64,000 nt of DNA. Origin: Vitellaria paradoxa. Lineage: Eukaryota; Streptophyta; Magnoliopsida; Ericales; Sapotaceae. The stretch's first letter is position 1. The number at the start of each line of letters is the position of its first letter. Location of the stretch: contig CM034236.1 in assembly GCA_019916065.1 (NCBI GenBank), positions 19,522,805 to 19,586,804 of the forward strand. The letters run 5' to 3'. The position numbers and the translations under genes are program-made. Below the pieces are notes generated by a model. The model was not told the DNA's origin. It did not search any database and worked only from the letters and a program-made list of their open reading frames with translations. Of this stretch, positions 1 through 9,299 are shown in pieces.

Positions 1-422
1 TGAAGCAATTCCCATTTTATGAGTTTTTTGAGGCTCCATAATACTTTAAGAACTAGTTGGCCTTGTAGAGTCACTCTGCTAGATTTTCCCTTAAAAATAA
101 TGGGAATTCAAGTCTTAAGGACCTGACTTGGATCCCATTGAATCCATCATTCATACCCTCCTGATTGTCTTGCAACTCGAGCACCAACTGTGCCACACCA
201 TCCTCCTGATTCTGTGAAAGTCTTGCACCATTGTCATCACTTTGATTCTTCTGGGTTGCAGTAGTATTGGATTGCACTTGATGAGATACGTCTTCCAATC
301 TTTCCAACCTTTTACTTATTGCATCCATCATTTTCATCAATTGCTTGAATTGAGCTTGAGTACCTAATCTTGTTGATTTTGTTGTGCTGCAGATCTCGTC
401 TCCATCATGGCTGGATCCAACT
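1..422 (-). pseudogene. Ty3/gypsy gag N-terminus, broken, cut by window edge
   Basis: Start of the gag region of an LTR retrotransposon on the minus strand, lying just inside the primer binding site. An ATG at 408-406 opens a short peptide beginning MMETRSAAQQNQQ, which is stopped by TAG. A frameshift then moves the downstream coiled-coil-like stretch (KRLERLED, about 300-340) into another frame. Gag would form the virus-like particle, but this copy cannot make one protein. The element continues beyond base 1, so pol and the second LTR are not visible. Assignment rests on position next to LTR and primer site, and on resemblance to plant gypsy gag N-termini as I remember them. Confidence 0.7.
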
Positions 423-434
423 GCTCTGATACCA
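423..434 (-). other. Primer binding site for initiator tRNA-Met
   Basis: Read on the minus strand this is TGGTATCAGAGC, the classical plant primer site matching the 3' end of initiator tRNA-Met. It sits two bases inside the LTR end at 437. It fixes both the orientation (minus) and the inner LTR border. Confidence 0.9.
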
Positions 435-436
435 AT

Positions 437-926
437 TGTAGCAGCCTTGCACCCTTCTTGGTCTTGCCCTTACTTATGGTGGCAATGGTAGAGAAGCTTG
501 GATTGAAAATGGTGTTTTGAAGACACCAGAACTCCAAAGAGAGAAAATTTCTCTGAATTATTCTTTTCTATTTATTACTTTCATTGCAATGCTTTTTATA
601 GTTCCAAACTGTAACAAACAATTAACTATGGTTAATCCCTAACTAGGGTTAGCCTAACTGTACTAACACAGTTACTAACTAATTCCTTATACTAGATAGC
701 CCAGTGAAGGTTTATTTGGCCCACTATTGACCCAATGATGATTAAGCTTATATGTCTTAAGAGGAATTGATTGGGCTTGGCTTTGGGCCACTCTTCAGCT
801 CCAAACCGTACTCTATTCTCTAGGCCAACCAACGACGCACCTAACTGTGGACTCAGTTGAACTTACGTATATGTGTACTACCCATTCACCTCACCTGCTT
901 GCTCTGGAAGCTTCTATATCACTACA
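437..926 (-). mobile_element. 5' LTR of a gypsy-type retrotransposon
   Basis: About 490 bp. On the minus strand it begins TGTAGTGATATAG at 926 and ends GCTGCTACA at 437, directly before the primer site. It has a TATA-like promoter near 592-601. The outer end falls inside a reading frame (922-1257, minus). The five outer bases (927-931) would be one half of the target duplication, but the other half is outside the window. LTR ends were read from the TG...CA rule plus the primer site; no second LTR is available for comparison. Confidence 0.75.
592..601 (-). promoter_or_regulatory. TATA box of the LTR
   Basis: The minus strand reads CTATAAAAAG, a good plant TATA match in the middle of the LTR, where the U3/R boundary is expected. 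Confidence 0.5.
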
Positions 927-1257
927 AGAACAGCTTGCCTCTTTCATCATCAATACCAACTACCCCCACTTTAGCTTTCTTTTTTGATTTGGGCCATTGA
1001 AGACAGACACTTGTTGGTTTTGAATTGAGATTGCTTGAGGCACAATCTCGTCCCTTCATCTCAGTTGTACTTTGGTTGATCTGATGGTGCGCCCTTTCAC
1101 TTTTGCTCTTCAAATTATTGTTGAGCTCTTCATCTTTCTGTAGCTCTATTAATGGCGATAGCAAAACTTCGTTTCTATTCATCCCCTTCCCCTCTTCTCC
1201 CTCTGTTTTGTTTTGTAAATCACTTTTATTTGTACACCCTTTTCCTGTCTCTTTCAT
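922..1257 (-). CDS. Unrecognised 111-aa reading frame ended by LTR insertion
   Basis: Open frame from an ATG at 1257, hydrophilic, with two Lys/Glu/Asn-rich parts and a basic patch ending PKSKKKAKVG. I do not recognise the family. Its last codons run straight into the LTR: the stop codon TAG (924-922) is made by the first bases of the LTR (TGTAG). If this is a host exon, the retrotransposon cut it and the rest would lie left of base 1. No intron or promoter can be assigned. It could also be a chance open frame in moderately GC-rich DNA. Confidence 0.35.
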   Translation of the reverse strand: MKETGKGCTNKSDLQNKTEGEEGKGMNRNEVLLSPLIELQKDEELNNNLKSKSERAHHQINQSTTEMKGRDCASSNLNSKPTSVCLQWPKSKKKAKVGVVGIDDERGKLFL

Positions 1258-1660
1258 CTCTATTTTTGTACTTTCTGTCTATGTATTGGTCATATAACAA
1301 GAGGATAACATAAAATAGTATGTTGAGTGAGACTTTTTTAGTTTAATAATTAATTATTAAAAATATAATAATAGTAATAAGAAGATGAAATAAAGACCAA
1401 AATATAAAATATAAAATTAAGGTATTTGATTAATTAAAGAAACAAAATGAGAAAAATGTAGTGATCATGCATGGAAGGAGAGAGGAAAGAGCATGCATTT
1501 GTATTTATTTTTGAAAGTATAGGAAGCAAAACTAGATATAAAGATATTTTGATTGCATTTATATTCTTTTAACTTTGTTTTTTTGTGAAATGTTAAAATA
1601 TTTAAAATTTACTTGGTTCAATATGACTTGTATTTGATTGATTTATACATATTATAAAAT
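1258..1660. other. AT-rich spacer, no gene seen
   Basis: About 400 bp of AT-rich sequence between the 922-1257 frame and the hAT-like element. I see no open frame, RNA gene or repeat border. Confidence 0.6.
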
Positions 1661-2179
1661 ATGAATATTAGGGGTGGCAAAATGCGTAGCTAGGGCGGGT
1701 TGGTGATGGGTTTAAACGGGTTGAAAGTTAAATGGGTACAATCCAAACCCGCTCATTTAAAAGTCGGGTTGGATATGGGCAGGTTAAATATGAGTTATTA
1801 TAAATCTATAAACTCGTTTCTAACTCATTTACTTATGATCTAACTTACTTTTTAAGAAAAATTTAAATTTTATTTTAATTAATTTGTATGGGGGTGTTTG
1901 GAGTGGCAAAAAAAACCAAAAAAACCAAAAGGTGGTGTTGGTGATGTAAAAGTGACATGTGGCAAATTTTGATTAGAAGAATTTGAAAAATTCTGAAGTT
2001 TTTTAAAATTTTTTAAAAAATATTAGGGATCCAAATGGACCATATATATATATATAAATAGATCAATATTATTATCAAAAAGTTAATACATATAATAATA
2101 AAAAGGTGTTTAACAAAAATTCATAAAAGGCACCTTACTATATTCATTCTATATTTTTTCAGACTTTCGTTTTCCGGAA

Positions 2180-2182
<3 letters not shown>

Positions 2183-2225
<43 letters not shown>
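2183..2225. repeat. (GA)n microsatellite
   Basis: About 21 GA units in the probable captured leader upstream of the exon fragment. GA/CT runs are frequent in plant 5' leaders, which fits capture of a transcribed 5' end. Confidence 0.9.
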
Positions 2226-2230
<5 letters not shown>

Positions 2231-2429
2231 GGAGAAAGAGAAAGGAGAAGGCGTCTGAGACCGGAGAAGATGGAAATGGAATGAGTTGAATTGAACATCA
2301 ACCCACAAATAGGACAATTAGCTCTGATTTGTCTCTAGGTTTTCGACTTTGATTCTTGCAAAAACCACGGAGACTCTCTCTCTTTCTCTCACTGGAGTTT
2401 GGATTCTCTCTATTTCATTGAAGAAGAAG

Positions 2430-2537
2430 ATGATGATGATGAGGACTTTATTGAAGAAGCTGCGAGGATTCGCGCTTAATAGACACGGAGAGGCCAGGGA
2501 TAGAAGAGACCATCGTCTTCGTCAATCTTTGCTTTAA
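2430..2537 (+). pseudogene. Captured first exon of an At2g33490-like gene
   Basis: A run of ATG codons (2430-2439) leads into RTLLKKLRGFALNRH followed by DRRDHR. This matches from memory the N-terminus of the plant family of At2g33490-like proteins (hydroxyproline-rich, BAR-like), where a short K-LRGFALH-H-KDRR segment forms the first exon. The upstream 250 bp looks like a leader with GA repeats. A stop (2535-2537) ends the frame about 36 codons after the first ATG, and the rest of the gene is absent. It lies within the hAT inverted ends, so I infer it is a transduplicated fragment and not functional. Confidence 0.5.
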
Positions 2538-3056
2538 TTTGATGAGATTATCCCATGCTTCTCAAGTATGTGTTGCAAACAAAATTAAGGAAAACTAAAA
2601 ATAAACTCATAGAGAATAAAAAACGAGATGTGATTGGAAGCTCTGAAAACCCCAATTTGATGATAGATTGACTCTGCAAGAATCTCCTTAAACTCTAATC
2701 TCTTTATATCTATATTGGAGCGGTGTCCAAAAATGAAAGTAGAATTTTTTTCTCGATCAGAAATTGTTCTAGGTGGCAAGTGTGAGAGAGAGCGGTGAGA
2801 GATCGAGGAGAGAGAGCGGTGTAAAGAGAGAGAGAGAGAAAGAGAGGAGGTTAAATTAATTTTTTTAATTCTTTTGGGTGTTTTAACGGGTCTCGTTTAA
2901 TAACTTAATTATACCTGTTTATAAATTGGTGTTTTATAAATCACTCAATTACAATTCAATTAGTAAAATAGCAGAACCCAAACCATTTATTATGGGTTTA
3001 ATTGGGCGGGTTGATGGGTTTGGGTCAACTTTGTCACCCTTAATTAATATGTACTA

Positions 3057-3183
3057 TCAAACCAAACCAAGCCTTTTCCCACTAAGTGGGGTCGGCTATA
3101 TGGATTTGTCGACGCCAATTAGATCTGTTTAAGGGTATGTCCTCCGATAAATTTAGGTAGGTTAGGTCATGTTTAATGGTTTC
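3057..3183 (-). mobile_element. LINE 3' tail fragment, copy 1
   Basis: 127 bp, minus strand. It matches the element at 19851-20056 over most of its length, and includes the plant LINE C-terminal coding end (RR-IH-VDP-type peptide then stop) and the GGTTTGGTTT-type tail. It is flanked by a perfect 13-bp target duplication, TTAATATGTACTA, at 3044-3056 and 3184-3196. This is a classical 5'-truncated insertion with almost no coding sequence left. Confidence 0.85.
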
Positions 3184-3196
3184 TTAATATGTACTA

Positions 3197-5481
3197 CATA
3201 TGTAAAAAAAAAAAATGATATATTAAGAGAATATATAAAGTTTGGATGGGAATCTAAATCGGTACCCTATGATCACATAAGATCCTACACTAAAATCATA
3301 AAATCCTACCTCCAAGCAGATCTATTTGGGCTAAAATGGATCATAAAATCCAGATTGTGATTTTAGCAATAATATATATATATTTTTTTTGTAGTATTAT
3401 CCTTCCGTCTTTTAAGTATTTCCACTTGGTAAATCAGGAAAGAGCATTGGAAAGAGCATTTTTAAAGATGATAACTGAAAAAAAAGGGGTAACTTTGTGT
3501 GATTAAATCAACTGTGGCGAGTCACGTTGATAGTTTTTGTCCCTCTCTGGGCTCCAATGTTGACGTATCTAGGATTAGGTTAGTGTAAATGGTAGTTCTG
3601 TGATAAGAAAATATAAACATTTGAGCGTGTCTTTGAGTTTTTTTTTTTTTTTTTTTCAAAAGAACATTTAATATAGGATATGGAAAATTTGTGTAGGGTC
3701 CCATTATTAATATAGAAATATTGAAGTCTGCTACATGGTGCTGGTTTGACTACTGAACTACATTTTGAATTTAGACCCATACGGGTTGAGAATTGTACTG
3801 TTACTAGCCTCTAGAGGATTGGATTATTTTAAATTCTTTGAAAACATTTTCATGCCCTAAAATTCGCATCTTGTTTCGTGACTCAGGCCCGTTTGGAGAT
3901 GTAGACATCAGCCTTAGCTCTTACTTTGATATTTTAATCCTTTGAATGATATCTTATGATTAAAGCTTGCTTATCAAAAAAGAGCAGTGGTGCAATCTGT
4001 TGCAGTTCTTTTCGTGGTGATAAACCAATCTTTTTCTTCTCTGCCCTTGCTGTTGTCTTATGCGCTAATTAGATTACACCTCATGTAGACTGCTGTTTTT
4101 ATTGGTCATGTTATATTTTGTTCCTGCCTTTTCATCTTGTATTTGAACGAATAGTTTATTTTATATAATAATTCCTACGTCTTGATGAGGGTTGTATTTG
4201 AACTCATAGTACCAAGTTGAGTTTACGTTGGATGTACTTCTATCATTTAATGCTTATAATCTGGATGGGCGTTGTACCTTAATGTTTGGCTTCTTATCGG
4301 TGGTGTGGACAGGAGGCTTTAGACTTCATATCGGACTTCATTTCCCTATCTCTTTTCGGATTGCTATGTTGGCAGATTGTTTGCAGTAAATAGAGAGCAG
4401 ATGATATAGGATGTGTTTTGTAGGACTGGGAGATTGGAAGAGTTGACCGAATTTGTGGTCATGCCACATAAAAAGGAAGGGTTGGAATTTGGATAGGGCA
4501 CATTTAAAATTCTTGCTTGAGGTAAAATTATTTAGTTGAGATGTGTTTTTTTTTTTGGTCAGTTGATGATTTAGCATGAGCAGTGAAGATAGTGGGCCAA
4601 TTTGAGGTACATTGTAAGTTGGTGTCATATTGTAATTTTGATTTACCTCCTCAAACATTAATTGTAAGGTGGCTAGAGAAATGTGAATCATATTTATATT
4701 TTGGTAGTCATGTGCTAGGTTTGTAATGCAGTTGTTTTGTTACTACCTTAATAGACAAAATACTTCAGTAGCAAATGAGGACAGCCTTGTGAATAACTTG
4801 TGAGCTTGGTTAGAATATAATTAACAGAAGCTTGGGAGGCAATTTAATTAACCGAGTGTTTTGAATCCATTTTGTAGCAAGCTACTAATAAATAACCGAA
4901 GAAAATGTCAATATTTGTCTTGGTTGAACTTGTTTTTGCGGTGTAAAACAAATTTGGCTTGGCTTGGTTAGTGAATTTACTTAACAAGGCATCAAAGAGG
5001 AGAATTAAGAAAAAAATGGTGAAAGGTTATCTTTATTTTTTCAATAAAAAGCTCTTCCCATTTGGGTTTTAGTTCCCAAGATTTGTCTTGCTTTTTTTGT
5101 TGTCTGAATAACTGTTGTTGACTATCAAAATTTGTTTATAGGTTGTGCCGAAGAAAAGACGATGACGAGTTCACGAAAGCTCATGAGGTATGAAATGAGT
5201 TCTGTTGCTTCCTTAATGGTATTTTGGGTTCTAGCTTCAGCCTGAAAAGGAAAAAGAAAGACAAAGGAGAGATGAACAACGGAAACATTGTGACATAGTT
5301 AATTCATTGTAGACTCTCTCTCTCTCTCTGTGCGTGGTTTCAATTTGTTATAGATGGTGAAGAAGGTGGTGTTATATGACTAGCTTGTATTATTTATTTA
5401 TTTATTTTTTGTGAGAACATTCAACTTTGCATTACAATTTATAACTTAAAGCCTAGTCTCACCCAATGAGACTTGAACTTA
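3197..5481. other. Gene-poor stretch; possible intronic DNA
   Basis: About 2.3 kb of less AT-biased DNA with poly-T runs (e.g. 3637-3657) and no long open frame. One short exon-like segment at 5142-5187 is bounded by AG and GT splice-type dinucleotides; its frame LCRRKDDDEFTKAHE is not a peptide I recognise. It may be an intron of a broken host gene or plain intergenic DNA. Confidence 0.3.
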
Positions 5482-5494
5482 CACTACTAAGGGT

Positions 5495-5845
5495 AGGGGT
5501 TTAGTCGGCTGCCTCAGGCGATCGTTTAAAGCGCCTGAGGCGGTCGTTTATCCCTTGGCCGACTGCTTTTAGGCAGTCGTGGATGCCTAGGTTGAGAAAG
5601 GGAATAAATGATCGCCTCAAATCGCTCAACTGCTTAAACCAGTTGCCATTTTTTAAGAGAGCTATTTTTTTTTCTGACCACCTCCAAGTGGTTGTCTAAA
5701 CATTTAGCCGAGTGCTTTAATGCAATTGTCTATGCCTTAAAAAAAAAAAAAAAAAAAAAAGAAAAAAAAAACAGTTCTGACTGCCTCCAAGTGGCTGTCT
5801 AAACATTTAGCCGACTGCTTTAATGCGAGTGTCTATGCCTTTAAA
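5495..5845. repeat. Subterminal repeats of CACTA A, left
   Basis: Contains palindromic GCCTCAGGCG / CGCCTGAGGCG motifs and two direct copies of a ~65-bp unit (about 5678-5742 and 5779-5843) separated by a poly-A run (5740-5771). Such arrays are binding sites for the element's second protein in known CACTA elements; here that role is inferred. Confidence 0.75.
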
Positions 5846-6217
5846 AAAAATTGTTTGGTTTTGTTAAAACTTGTATATTCATACAACAAAACTTGTACGA
5901 TGATGGTACCGTACATTCATACATACCACAAAATAATGAAATGCAATAAAAATATAAATGTCACTATATTAAATAAACGATATTTATAATTTTTTCATTG
6001 TCTTTAATTTTACAAAATATATACATAAAAAAAAGGTCTTCAAGTGATGCTCGTAGTCAAAAACCATAGGCAAACTCATCAAACCTGAAATATATTTACA
6101 AAAAGTTAAATTAAATACTGATGTAAAATAATAGTGCATGAATTATAAATTAAAATCATAATCAAAATTAACGTGTAAAACTTTAAGTTTAAACAAATCA
6201 CAAACATAAACTTTCAA
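5846..6217. other. AT-rich arm of CACTA A
   Basis: Non-coding AT-rich sequence between the subterminal repeats and the 178-bp array. Nothing else seen. Confidence 0.5.
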
Positions 6218-6930
6218 GGGGTCATTCCGAGCCATCTGTGGGTCAGATTGGCGCAGGGTTTGTTCCTGCAAGTTATAAATGTGTTTTTCTCACTCCTCGT
6301 CAAGTTACATTCAAAACGGACACTATATGCTCGGTTTGGACATTCAACACCTCGGTTTAAGTTCTAAGTTCTATAGTTCCACTTACATAATTCTCGAGGC
6401 CATTCTGAGCAATCCATGGCTCGAATTGGTGCGCAGTTTGTTTCTACAAGTTCTAAATGGGTTTATCTTGCTTCCCATCAAGTTACGTTCACAACAGATA
6501 TCGTATGCTTAGTTTGAGCACTCAATGCCTCGGTTTCAAGTTTTAAGTTCTACGTTTTCCTGTTTCTACTCTTCTCAAGGCTATTCCGAGCGATCAATGG
6601 CTCAAATTGGCACGCAGTTCATTCCTGTAAGTTTTAAATTGGTTTATCTCACTCCCCGTTGAGTTACGTTCCCAATGAATACCGTATGCTCGATTTGAGA
6701 ACTCAACGTCTTGGTTTCAAGTTCTAAATTCCACAATTTCACTTATAAACTTTTCGAGGCCATTTCGAGCGATTTGTGGCTTGGAATGGCGTGTTTCGCT
6801 CCTGTGAGTTCTAAATGGGTTTATCTTGCTCCTCGTCGAGTTACGTTCACAATGGATGCCGTATAGTCGGTTTGAGCACTCAACGTCTCAGTTTTAAATT
6901 CTAAGTTCCACATTTTCCTGTTTCTACGTA
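6218..6930. repeat. Four tandem copies of a ~178-bp unit
   Basis: Copies begin near 6220, 6398, 6579 and 6758, so the period is 178-181 bp. Each carries the landmarks GGCCATTCCGAGC, TAAATGGGTTTATCT, GAGTTACGTTC and ACTCAACGCCTCGG with scattered changes. A related pair occurs at 28915-29170 in CACTA C, so the array belongs to the CACTA family rather than to the host locus. Confidence 0.85.
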
Positions 6931-7179
6931 GAAGCCTATATTATCATTTTTTTTTATAAAGAATACTGTATTCTTACTTTGATAATTTATTTATGTAAGT
7001 GAAAATAATTAAAAGTTTTCCTTGTCATGATCGAGGCTATGGCCTGGAGACTGGCATAACTTGGTGTGATCATATCGTCGTCTTGCATTTTGAAATTTGA
7101 AAATTTAGGAAGAATATAATTTTATGAACTTAAAACTATATGAGAATTGATTAGTATAGTGTTACTATTCAATATGTTA

Positions 7180-9146
7180 CTTGAGCAGGCTGTCAAGACC
7201 TATGAAACTCTGCCTGCAGCTCATCGCGCATATGGTCCATACGCTGAACCATGGGATAGAACTCATCAAGGGCCTCAACTCGAATCGATGCATGCACCTC
7301 GGCCTGAACCTCGGCCTACAGCTCGTCTCGCAAGTCCACCCGGAAGATGTCTAGGCAAGCAGCAATGAGGGCCTCGATATCCTTGTCTATACGCCTCTGG
7401 GAGGCCACAGACGAGACAGCTATTGTGGCTAATCGGTCCACGGACCAGGGTATGCCACTGCCCACGCGGTGTGTGTAGCTATGCGCATCTCGTCCCACAA
7501 CCTCAGCAAAGATGGCATCGCGCCTCTCTGTTGAGTCTCGCTCAGCCATCGAGAGCTCGGTGATTCGTGCTCGGACCTGATTAATGATGGCATGCACGTC
7601 GGGGTGCTGGGTATTGTGTATCTTCTCGAATACACAAAGTCGATCAATCAAAGTCTCCTCTGCACACTTCTGTATAAAAGACATATGAAATTAGTTACTG
7701 AAAATACAACAATTACTATTGCGAGAATAGAAACAACACGAATAGAAATTTGGACGGTTAAATTTAACTTTATACGTCATGAAGTATGTCCTATATATGC
7801 CTCCCTCCATACGTGTGTGCCGGGCCAAGGTTGGCCTGCTCGCTGAGTTCGTCGCCGACGCAGCCTATGTTCGTAAAGATATCATTGTTTACTAACAAAT
7901 CAAAATATAAATTCATATGCAATAAAGTTAAAAACTTAACTATATAATACCTGTGCTGTGGGTTTGGACTAGTAGGTGACGAGGTCCGACCACTACTCCA
8001 ATACCACGCACGGGGGATACCGCTATAATATGTCTAGAGCTCCCTTGAATGGTGTGAAGAATTCTTCTTGATCGCACACTTGTGGTCCTTCCACATCTTT
8101 CAGCACCTAGCCATACAGAAAGGTGAGAATTCGGGAGGACAGTCAACCACATTATTCTATTTGAGTTATTAAAAATATATTAGCAAATAGAGTGCAAACA
8201 ATGATAGACTGTTAAGTTTGCTTACCATAACCTTCCGCCAAATGTGATCCAATGTCTCTGTGGGCACAACCGCCTAATCCATAAAAGACAATCGGATGAG
8301 ACATCCATCGCGGAACATCACTTCCAACTACCTAGTCAGTCTGCTGCCCGACTTCCCAATTGGGTGGAAGTAGCTACTGAACTTAACCTAAAAAGGCTAG
8401 CCGCTACTCGAACCCCGTAGGAGGCGGTGGGACCTCTCATAAGAAGAGAGGTTGTTGTGGCACTCGTGGATCCTACAATCATTTATCATAATTTGAGAGT
8501 TAACGATTTAAATAAATGAAATTTTGTAATATAGATGGTTCAGCTCTATGCATGTCTAAAAAATATATACCTAAGGCAGTCGTGCTACTAGTACCAGGTG
8601 TGGGCATCTGGTAGGCAGTGGGACCCTTGGTTGATGTGGCTAGGGTAGTGGATGTTAGGGACTGGCGAGACGTTAATGTGGCGTGATGCCTGTGATTGTG
8701 GTGGGTAAAGAGGGTCAGGTAGAGGCGGTGGCAGAAAAGGGGGACACGGGTCCAGTATCGTCGATGGGAGAATCCCGTAGCAATGAGTAGGAGGATCTAA
8801 AAGGGAACATGAAAGGCATCGGTCCTAGCACTTGTGAGGGGCTGAGCCACCGAGGCACAACGGTACGGCACCGACTAGTGGCAAGCACCAGAGTCGGTGC
8901 CTGTGGGGTCTACGGGATGGGTGATTGGACTCTGATTGGGTCTCAGTGGGATCAGGGGCCTGAGTGGGCTTGGGGCCTATGTGGGATCGGAATCCATTTA
9001 GGACTGGGTATCGTTTAGAGGCTAAGTGGCGTCTACATCGATATGGGGCTCCTCCTCCCTTTAGCCGTAGCTGCGGTATGTGCAGGAGTCAATCATACCT
9101 GGTGCCCCATAGTAAGTGGACGACCTCTCTTCTTACCAAACGCCAT
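7180..9146 (-). pseudogene. Second CACTA protein, PF03004 (Ptta/En/Spm) type, degenerate
   Basis: Read on the minus strand from an ATG at 9146-9144 giving MAFGKKRGRPLT. A proline/histidine-rich N-terminal part with stops follows (about 9100-8560). The conserved core is at about 8150-8040 (a VVDCPPEF-like start, then KMWKDHKCAIKK). A helical C-terminal part (7684-7316) includes ERRDAIFAEVVG and GSGIPW. AT-rich gaps with splice-like borders separate the pieces. In characterised CACTA elements this type of protein binds the subterminal repeats. Stops and frameshifts make it non-functional. The homologous gene in CACTA B (18091-19220) is better preserved and confirms the assignment. Confidence 0.75.
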
Positions 9147-9299
9147 CTACTAATACCTACATATTGAAATATGCATTAGCAAAAAGATACTATTTAATAC
9201 ATGCCTATATTCACATATATATTAGCAAGTTATCCTCCGAATTCAAAAGTGAACGTAATTTAATACCGAAGTATGTCATGCATCTTGAAATTCTACTAT

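Larger units (their letters stand above)
1669..3042. mobile_element. Non-autonomous hAT-like transposon, 1.37 kb
   Basis: The left end reads TAGGGGTGGCAAA and the right end TTTGTCACCCTTA, which is its inverted complement with two mismatches. Flanks are ATGAATAT (1661-1668) and ATTAATAT (3043-3050), an 8-bp target duplication with one difference, the size typical of hAT elements. Short CGGGTT/GGGTTT subterminal motifs occur in both end regions. There is no transposase. The middle holds a GA microsatellite and what appears to be a captured 5' gene end (2430-2537). A LINE tail landed right beside its right target duplication. Confidence 0.75.

Noticed and set aside
5142..5187. Exon-like 46-bp segment with AG and GT borders
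   Set aside because: No recognisable peptide and no neighbouring exons; kept only as a remark in the spacer entry.
7592..7846. Plus-strand frame of 84 aa over the PF03004-type region
   Set aside because: Shadow of the minus-strand CACTA gene.
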